Assembly: GCA_965602945.1 (NCBI GenBank)
Contig: CBFDBC010000031.1
Location: 1 to 22,460, forward strand
Direction: 5' to 3'
Source of the DNA: JAUXEH01 sp965602945
GTDB taxonomy: Bacteria; Acidobacteriota; Aminicenantia; Aminicenantales; Aminicenantaceae
Length of the DNA stretch: 22,460 nt
Shown: positions 15,101-20,637 of the stretch, in pieces
Layout: every line of letters starts with the position of its first letter
How positions within the stretch are numbered: the first letter of the stretch is position 1
The notes under the pieces: generated by a model
What the model saw: the letters and a program-made list of their open reading frames with translations, nothing else
Databases searched by the model: none
What the model was told of the DNA's origin: nothing
Position numbers and translations under genes: made by a program

Positions 15101-16326
15101 GACACAAATCCATCATTGGTTTGGCGATCGGAATGGTCTTCATATCGTTTGCGGTCTTGGGATCGGCGGGGCAGCAGGCCGGCACCATGTTTGTGAATCA
15201 GCTCCGACTCGACCTCAGGGTCCTCGGCCACCCGCCCCTCGATGTCATCCCACCCGGGGAGAGCGCCATCACATCGCTTGTGATCGGGGCGGACGGCAGC
15301 TTGTATGGCGGAACCTCGGGGAGACGAGCCCACCTCTTCAGCCTCGATCCCAGCTGGGGACATGTCTTTCCCCTCGGGCATCTGGCTGAAGAGGAGAGCG
15401 TCTTCCACAGCCTGGTGGCCGCAACTGATGGATCCATTTTCATCGGGACATCTTTGTACAATGTCGGGAGGATAGATGAGCGGGGCAGGGATGTTCTGTC
15501 CCGCTACGAAGACTATGCGGGAGGACACATATACCGCTTCGATCCGGCCGCGGAGAGGAGGGACCGGAAACGGATGCAGAATCCCGATCCCGCGCGTCCG
15601 CTGCCTTGCACGACGGACCTCGGAATCCCGGTTAAAGGAGAAGGCATAACCTGTCTGATCATGGGAGAGAGTGCCCTCTACGGTGTCACATTCCCGGGCG
15701 GACATTTCTTCGTGTGGGATATGGCTGCGGGGAAGGCCAAAGACCTGGGGCCTATCTGCGGCCCGCCGCTCCATGAAGAACCCTTGCGCAGCATACCCCG
15801 GGCCCTGGTGATCGATGGGAAAGGCAGAGTTTGGGGCGCTGGCGACTATGGGGCCCTGTTTCATTATGAGCCGGAGGAGTACAAGGTCATCCATCATCCT
15901 GATCTGCGTCTCCCCAGCGTGCTGGGCCGGGAGTTCAAGAGCGTGCTGGACGCCATGATCCATGGTCCGGATGGCAAGTTCTACGGGGGAACCTCGGACG
16001 GCTTTCTCTTCCGCTTCTGTCCGGAATCTCTTCAGATCGTCAACCTGGGCAAACCCATGTGGCAGTACCGGATCCGGGGGCTGGCCTTCAGCCGGTCCGG
16101 CGACCTCTACGGTGTTGGAGGTGATCTCGGAGGGGCGGCACGTCTGTTCGTCTACCGGAAGGAAGGCGGAGGCTTCGGGAACCTGGGCATGCTGGATGTA
16201 AACCGCTCACCCTACTACGCGTGGCACGCATTCGAAGCCGACGCCATGGTGACAGGACCGGACGGGACCATTTTCATCGGTGAAGCCGGCCGCATCTCAC
16301 ACCTGTACCTGCTGTATCCCTGGTGA
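15097..16326 (+). CDS. Exported beta-propeller protein B, paralogue of the upstream gene
   Basis: This 409-residue protein begins inside the stop codon of propeller A (ATGA), so translation is coupled. A signal peptide is visible (IIGLAIGMVFISFAVLGSAGQQ). Blade repeats match those of A: LYGGTSGRRAHLFSLDP, GGHIYRFDPAAERR, GVTFPGGHFFVWDMAAGKAKDLG, GALFHYEPEEYKV and YGGTSDGFLFRFCPESLQIVNLG. GVTFPGGHF corresponds to GVTYPQGHF in A. The two proteins probably act together, perhaps as a heterodimer or on related substrates of the sulfatase. Function beyond a propeller fold is unknown; a lyase, lactonase or binding role are all possible. Confidence 0.82.
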   Translation: MRHKSIIGLAIGMVFISFAVLGSAGQQAGTMFVNQLRLDLRVLGHPPLDVIPPGESAITSLVIGADGSLYGGTSGRRAHLFSLDPSWGHVFPLGHLAEEESVFHSLVAATDGSIFIGTSLYNVGRIDERGRDVLSRYEDYAGGHIYRFDPAAERRDRKRMQNPDPARPLPCTTDLGIPVKGEGITCLIMGESALYGVTFPGGHFFVWDMAAGKAKDLGPICGPPLHEEPLRSIPRALVIDGKGRVWGAGDYGALFHYEPEEYKVIHHPDLRLPSVLGREFKSVLDAMIHGPDGKFYGGTSDGFLFRFCPESLQIVNLGKPMWQYRIRGLAFSRSGDLYGVGGDLGGAARLFVYRKEGGGFGNLGMLDVNRSPYYAWHAFEADAMVTGPDGTIFIGEAGRISHLYLLYPW

Positions 16327-16415
16327 CCGCCTTCGATCCGCCCCAAATTGCAGCATCCGGTGGTGCTGATGAATCTGGGAATGCACGACCGATGCCGATG
16401 CTCCCTGCTGTCTGA

Positions 16416-16444
16416 TTGACAGCCTGGAGTCAAATGACTATGCT
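16416..16444 (+). promoter_or_regulatory. Sigma70 promoter of the kinase gene
   Basis: A perfect -35 TTGACA (16416-16421), a 17-bp spacer and TATGCT (16439-16444) lie in the 147-base gap after the propeller operon. Transcription would start near 16451, giving a short leader of about 23 bases before the ATG at 16474. Confidence 0.5.
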
Positions 16445-16473
16445 AAGCCTGCAGAACGAGGGGAAACCTGAAG

Positions 16474-18996
16474 ATGAAGTGTCCTAAGTGCCGTTCGGAT
16501 AATCCGGATTCAGTCAAGTTCTGCGGCGAGTGCGGTACGCAGGTCTTGACCGGCGACGGCGCCCAGCCGGGATTCACTCAGACCATCGAGACCCCTGTCA
16601 GCGACATGACTTCCGGCACTCTCTTTGCCGAAAGGTATCAGATCATCGAGGAGCTGGGCCGGGGAGGCATGGGGAAGGTCTACCGCGCCCTGGACAGAGA
16701 GCTTAACTCTGAGGTCGCGTTGAAGCTCATCCGGCCCGAGATCGCGGCCGACGGCAAGACCATAGAGCGTTTCAAGAACGAACTGAAGCTGGCCCGCAGC
16801 ATAAGCCACAGGAATGTCGGGCGCATGTACGAACTCATGGAAGAGAAGGGGACGCGCTTCATCTCCATGGAATACATCCCGGGTGAGGACCTCAAGAGCT
16901 TCATCCGTAGGTCGGGCCGGCTGGAGATCTTCAAGGCGATCGACATCGCCCGGCAGGTGTGCGAAGGCCTGTCCGAGGCCCACGGATCGGGGACCGTGCA
17001 CCGGGACCTGAAGCCCTCCAACATCATGATCGACAAGGAAGGGAATGCCCGGATCCTGGATTTCGGGATCGCCCGGTCGCTCAAGGCCGAAGGAGCCACG
17101 GGCCCCGGTATCATGATCGGGACACCCGAATACATGTCTCCGGAGCAGGTCGGCGGGGAGGAGAGTGATCAGAGGGCGGACATCTACGCCCTGGGTGTTA
17201 TCCTGTTTGAGATGTTGACCGGCGAGCTGCCTTTCACAGGCGACACGCCCTTCAGCATCGGCATGAAACACAAGGGAGAGGAACCCCGAGATCCCAGGGA
17301 GCTGAATCCCGGGATCCCCGAGGGCCTCAGCCGGATCATCCGCAGGTGCCTGGAAAAAGACAGGTCCCTGCGATATCAGGATGCGGGCGAGGTGAGCACT
17401 GATCTAGACAGCGTCGAGCGGGAGACTTCGTCGCACGGGCAAATATCGGCAGCGGTGCATGAGCGGCCTGAAGACAAGAAAAAGCTCCGGCCTGCTGCGG
17501 TCGCGGCCTTGATCCTCGTGCTGGCGGCATTTGCGGTCTCGATCGTGTATTTTGTGTCCGCTCCATGGCTCCAGAAATCCGGGCCCGGACCGGAAACGGC
17601 TGAGGGATCTGATTGGACCACTTCCATCGCCGTGCTCCCTTTCGCCGACCTCAGCCCCCAAGGAGATCAGGCTTATTTCTGCGACAGTATGGTGGAAGAC
17701 ATAAGGGGAAGGCTCGTCAAGATCGACGGCCTTAAACCGATCTCCCGGACCTCGGTGGTCCGCTACAGGAACACCGAAAAGAGTCTCCAGCAGATCGCTC
17801 AGGAGCTCAACGTGTCCCACATCCTGGAGGGGAGCATCCAGAGGGAGGGCGACAGTATCCGGGTCAATGCCAACCTGATCGACACGCAGACAGGCTTCCA
17901 GCTTTGGACGGAAAGGTATGACAGGAAGATCGAAAGCCTGTTTGCCATCCAGGACGATATCTCGACCGCCATCGCGGAGGCCATGGAGCTGGAGCTCACG
18001 CCGAAAATGCTGGATGAGTACCGCGCCCGGCAGCCCGAGGACATGGAGCTCTACGAGAAATATGTGCAGGGCTTGTACTTCATCAACAGCAAGTATACTC
18101 TCACCTACCTGGAGGAGGATTTCCAGAAGGCCCTAGAGATGTTCGATCAGGCCCTGGAGATCGACCCGGATTTTGCTCCTGTTTACACCGGATTGGCCTG
18201 GGCACACTTTCACCGCTATCAACTGACCGATGATCCGGAAGACATCCAGAATGTCATGGTCAACTGTGAGAAAGCCTATGACCTGAACCCCAGCTTTGCC
18301 GAATCCAACCTTGGGAAGGGTTTTGTACTTTTCTTGCGGGGAGAATACGACCAGGCTTATCAATATTTCCGGATCGCTATGCAGAAGAGCCCCAATGAGC
18401 TGGCGGTCAATCAGGCCATTGCGTACTGGTACTACAGTCTGGGTCTGTACAGGCACGCCATCCCCCTCTACGTTAAAGCCATCGAGATGTCCCCCTTCTA
18501 CACCTGGTCCAAGTTCAACATCGCTTGGTGTTACCGGGGGATCGGGGATTTGGAGAAGTCGGGAGAGTTTTTGAGGGATGCATTGGCCTTGAATCCCAGG
18601 AATCCCTTCGCCCTGTGCTATTATGCCGATCATCTGGTGTTGGAAGGGGAATATGCAGAGGCGGAGAAGTGCTTGGTGCAGGCGAAGGAACTAAATCCGG
18701 GTCTTGACTTCCTCCTCAGAATGCAGGCCCAGCTGTATGCCGCAAAAGGGGATAGGCAGCAAGCCTTGGCCCTTTTCGAGAACCTCCAGATCTATGCGCT
18801 GCTGGAGATGAATGATAAGGCGCTGGCCTTCATGAACAAGGAGCTGGAGGCCGGTATTCATTTCCCCTATCTCCACCTGCTGCGCAATCCATTTTATCTA
18901 GAGCTGCGGGCGGACCCGCGTTTTCAGGAAATTATACAGCGGGCTAAAACCCGTCACGACGAACTCGTTAAGAAGTACGGCGATCTGCTTCAATAA
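16474..18996 (+). CDS. Membrane Ser/Thr protein kinase with zinc ribbon, TolB-like and TPR domains
   Basis: Domains in order: a zinc ribbon (CPKCRSDNPDSVKFCGECG, residues 3-20); a Hanks-type kinase at about 52-310; a transmembrane helix at about 340-362; a TolB-like/adenylate-cyclase-associated domain at about 385-510 (SIAVLPFADLSPQGDQAYF and ILEGSIQREGDSIRVNANLI); and TPR repeats at about 540-800. Kinase residues are intact: G62-R-G-G-M-G67, K84, H176-R-D178-L-K, D196-F-G and GTPEYMSPEQ, so it should be active. Topology places the kinase in the cytoplasm and the TolB/TPR part outside. Large kinases of this design are multiplied in Acidobacteriota and related groups. Targets are unknown. GAGGGG precedes the ATG by about ten bases. 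It is probably transcribed from its own promoter at 16416-16444. Confidence 0.95.
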   Translation: MKCPKCRSDNPDSVKFCGECGTQVLTGDGAQPGFTQTIETPVSDMTSGTLFAERYQIIEELGRGGMGKVYRALDRELNSEVALKLIRPEIAADGKTIERFKNELKLARSISHRNVGRMYELMEEKGTRFISMEYIPGEDLKSFIRRSGRLEIFKAIDIARQVCEGLSEAHGSGTVHRDLKPSNIMIDKEGNARILDFGIARSLKAEGATGPGIMIGTPEYMSPEQVGGEESDQRADIYALGVILFEMLTGELPFTGDTPFSIGMKHKGEEPRDPRELNPGIPEGLSRIIRRCLEKDRSLRYQDAGEVSTDLDSVERETSSHGQISAAVHERPEDKKKLRPAAVAALILVLAAFAVSIVYFVSAPWLQKSGPGPETAEGSDWTTSIAVLPFADLSPQGDQAYFCDSMVEDIRGRLVKIDGLKPISRTSVVRYRNTEKSLQQIAQELNVSHILEGSIQREGDSIRVNANLIDTQTGFQLWTERYDRKIESLFAIQDDISTAIAEAMELELTPKMLDEYRARQPEDMELYEKYVQGLYFINSKYTLTYLEEDFQKALEMFDQALEIDPDFAPVYTGLAWAHFHRYQLTDDPEDIQNVMVNCEKAYDLNPSFAESNLGKGFVLFLRGEYDQAYQYFRIAMQKSPNELAVNQAIAYWYYSLGLYRHAIPLYVKAIEMSPFYTWSKFNIAWCYRGIGDLEKSGEFLRDALALNPRNPFALCYYADHLVLEGEYAEAEKCLVQAKELNPGLDFLLRMQAQLYAAKGDRQQALALFENLQIYALLEMNDKALAFMNKELEAGIHFPYLHLLRNPFYLELRADPRFQEIIQRAKTRHDELVKKYGDLLQ

Positions 18997-19014
18997 GAGT
19001 TCTCGGGGCGTGAT

Positions 19015-20046
19015 TCAATCATCCATGATCAGCCTCAGGCCCTCGATGAGCGGCTGATATTTCAGCAGATCGGTCTTTCCCCAGGTGGTGAAGAGGTGCC
19101 CGAGCATGCGGGGACTCTTCAGGCTCTGGCTGTAGCGTATCAGCTCTTTCACGGCATCCACCTTCTTCCAGCTGGTGGGCAGCACCCGGAATCCTTTTTC
19201 GATAAACATGGGGAGGGAAGGGTAGGCCGCCATTTTTTCGTAGTGCCAGGGGCAGATGATGATGTCCTTGGGGATCATATCGACCGCGGCAGCCGTGCCG
19301 TTCAGGGAGGACTCCCATTCACCGAATTCGTGGCCCATGCCGTCGAACAGGCGGTCCCCCCACATCAGCATCTCGACGCCCCGCTTTTTAACCAGGTGTC
19401 CGTAGATATCATTGATGGCCCTTGCATACAGCTCGCAAGGATCTTTTCCCTTGGTCGAAGGAGACAACTCATTTCCCAAAAGGAACACCTCGTCCATCCC
19501 CACATGAAAGGCATCTGCCTCGAAGGCATCGATTATCTCATCCATCAGGGCAAAGACGATGGAATAGACCTCGGGATTCATCACGTCCCATTCCCGGCAG
19601 TAGATGTCCTCATTGCCGGGGAACGCTCCGGGAGTGAGATCGAGGTGCGGGTACTCGGTCAGGAGCGGGAAGGTCTCCTTTGCCCATGACTGGTGCCCAA
19701 CGCACTGGAACTCGGGGATCACCCGGATGCCGTTTGCCAGGCAGACCTCCAGCAGCGCCCGGGCCCCTTCCACGGTCACGGGATTTTTCCCCCTCCTGAG
19801 TTCAGGATGGGACTTGAATGCGAAGTTGTAGTCGACCTCGAAGATGATGGTGTTGACTCCCATGGCGGCCAGCGGGGGGATCGTCTTCACCAACTCCTCG
19901 ATTTCCGCGTCGGTATCGTAGCCCAGTATGTGCACGGCCAGCATTTGTACCCCTGGTTCCGGCGCTTTTGTGCTCTTTTCAGCCGAGACGCATCCCGCCA
20001 GCAAAACTGCCGGAATCAGCAGGAATGAAAGATGAACTGTTTTCAT
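19015..20046 (-). CDS. GH20-like lipoprotein (beta-N-acetylhexosaminidase type)
   Basis: The 343-residue protein has a lipoprotein signal with lipobox LAGC (Cys19), so it should be membrane-anchored. A TIM-barrel of GH20 type follows: MGVNTIIFEVDYNF, RVIPEFQCVGHQSW with H118, and the catalytic motif H181-V-G-M-D185-E186, equivalent to the H-x-G-x-D-E motif in which Asp orients the substrate N-acetyl group and Glu is the acid. MLMWGDRLFDG corresponds to the conserved Trp region. The N-terminal GH20b domain is absent, giving a minimal catalytic protein. It should release terminal beta-GlcNAc or GalNAc, in keeping with the GH109 gene elsewhere in the window. GAGGA precedes the ATG. It converges with the kinase gene (18-base gap) and is divergent from blaI. 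Confidence 0.85.
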   Translation of the reverse strand: MKTVHLSFLLIPAVLLAGCVSAEKSTKAPEPGVQMLAVHILGYDTDAEIEELVKTIPPLAAMGVNTIIFEVDYNFAFKSHPELRRGKNPVTVEGARALLEVCLANGIRVIPEFQCVGHQSWAKETFPLLTEYPHLDLTPGAFPGNEDIYCREWDVMNPEVYSIVFALMDEIIDAFEADAFHVGMDEVFLLGNELSPSTKGKDPCELYARAINDIYGHLVKKRGVEMLMWGDRLFDGMGHEFGEWESSLNGTAAAVDMIPKDIIICPWHYEKMAAYPSLPMFIEKGFRVLPTSWKKVDAVKELIRYSQSLKSPRMLGHLFTTWGKTDLLKYQPLIEGLRLIMDD

Positions 20047-20076
20047 GATGTCCTCATCTGTTCCCTGGGTTACTCT

Positions 20077-20106
20077 ATTGTATTAAATATTTTTCCCAAG
20101 ACGCAA
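20077..20106 (-). promoter_or_regulatory. Candidate promoter of the GH20 gene
   Basis: On the minus strand TTGCGT (20101-20106) and TACAAT (20077-20082) are separated by 18 bases. The start would be near 20070, about 24 bases before the ATG. The nearest BlaI-type operator (20143-20158) is some 40 bases upstream. Confidence 0.35.
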
Positions 20107-20109
20107 CCT

Positions 20110-20138
20110 CTGTGAAGGAATGGCCGTTATGATATAAT
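20110..20138 (+). promoter_or_regulatory. Possible upstream blaI promoter P1
   Basis: A perfect -10 TATAAT lies at 20133-20138, but the -35 at 17-bp spacing (CTGTGA) is weak. Its start, near 20145, would fall inside operator 1 (20143-20158), which argues that the -10 is real and regulated. Confidence 0.35.
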
Positions 20139-20142
20139 GAGG

Positions 20143-20158
20143 TGCTAAAAAATTAACA
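20143..20158 (+). promoter_or_regulatory. BlaI-type operator 1
   Basis: TGCTAAAAAATTAACA is an imperfect 16-bp dyad. It is nearly identical to the operator at 20187-20202 and shares its flanks GGTGCTAAAA and ACATG. Confidence 0.55.
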
Positions 20159-20166
20159 TGTTGGTC

Positions 20167-20195
20167 TTGACAGGCTGAATATAAGGTGCTAAAAT
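20167..20195 (+). promoter_or_regulatory. Main blaI-M56 promoter P2
   Basis: A perfect -35 TTGACA (20167-20172), a 17-bp spacer and TAAAAT (20190-20195) form the best promoter of the window. The -10 is inside operator 2, and the start, near 20202, is at the operator 2/3 junction, so a bound BlaI dimer would block it. Confidence 0.65.
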
Positions 20196-20202
20196 TTTAA
20201 CA
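20187..20202 (+). promoter_or_regulatory. BlaI-type operator 2
   Basis: TGCTAAAATTTTAACA is a 16-bp dyad with one mismatched pair (C against A of the outer arms). It covers the -10 of promoter P2 (20190-20195). Confidence 0.6.
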
Positions 20203-20218
20203 TGCTAAAAAAATAGCA
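20203..20218 (+). promoter_or_regulatory. BlaI-type operator 3
   Basis: TGCTAAAAAAATAGCA has perfect TGCTA/TAGCA arms and directly abuts operator 2. It covers the start of transcription from P2. Confidence 0.6.
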
Positions 20219-20251
20219 CAGCCTGTCAACCAAAAATGGAAGGTGCAGCAT

Positions 20252-20635
20252 ATGAAAGGACAGACAAACCTCAGCCGCAGGGAAAGGCAGATCATGGATA
20301 TCGTCTATGAACTGAAGGAAGCCACAGCCGCCCAGGTGCTCGAGCGGCTCCCCAATCCGCCCAGCTATTCCGCGGTGAGGGCCCTGCTCAAGGTGTTAGA
20401 GAACAAGGGGCACCTCACCCACAAGCAGGATGGTCCCCGCTATGTGTTCTCTCCGATCGTATCCCGGGAAAAGGCACGGCAGACCGCCCTGCGCCACCTC
20501 CAGAAGACGTTTTTCAACGGCTCAACTGAAGAGGTTATGGCGGCCCTGCTGGACATCTCCGAGGACGACCTGTCCGAGGAAGATTACCTGCGCCTGCGGT
20601 CCCTCATCGAAAAGGCCCGGAAAGAAGGAAGGTAG
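20252..20635 (+). CDS. BlaI/MecI-family repressor
   Basis: I start at the ATG at 20252 (127 residues): GGAAGG lies eight bases before it, whereas the GTG at 20243 overlaps that ribosome site. The winged helix is typical of BlaI/MecI/CopY: LSRRERQIMDIVYELKEATAAQVLERL, then PSYSAVRALLKVLENKGHLTHKQDGPRYVFSPIV. The C-terminal dimerisation segment continues through LDISEDDLSEEDYLRLRSLIEKARK. These repressors are inactivated by proteolysis triggered by a partner M56 membrane peptidase, encoded two bases downstream here. No beta-lactamase gene is visible, so the regulon may concern another envelope stress. Three operators at 20143-20218 imply strong autoregulation. Confidence 0.94.
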   Translation: MKGQTNLSRRERQIMDIVYELKEATAAQVLERLPNPPSYSAVRALLKVLENKGHLTHKQDGPRYVFSPIVSREKARQTALRHLQKTFFNGSTEEVMAALLDISEDDLSEEDYLRLRSLIEKARKEGR

Positions 20636-20637
20636 CC

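Larger units (their letters stand above)
20167..20229. repeat. 63-bp dyad with perfect 11-bp arms enclosing operators 2 and 3
   Basis: TTGACAGGCTG (20167-20177) and its exact complement CAGCCTGTCAA (20219-20229) enclose 41 bases that hold the P2 -10 and both operators. RNA from P1 would carry the whole dyad as a hairpin; RNA from P2 would not. Confidence 0.6.

Noticed and set aside
15025..15963. 312-residue minus-strand open frame
   Set aside because: Antisense to both propeller genes. Long antisense frames are expected with this GC-rich third-position pattern; similar cases at 2919-3587, 10662-11456, 13682-14530, 16510-17271 and 20815-21591 were rejected for the same reason.
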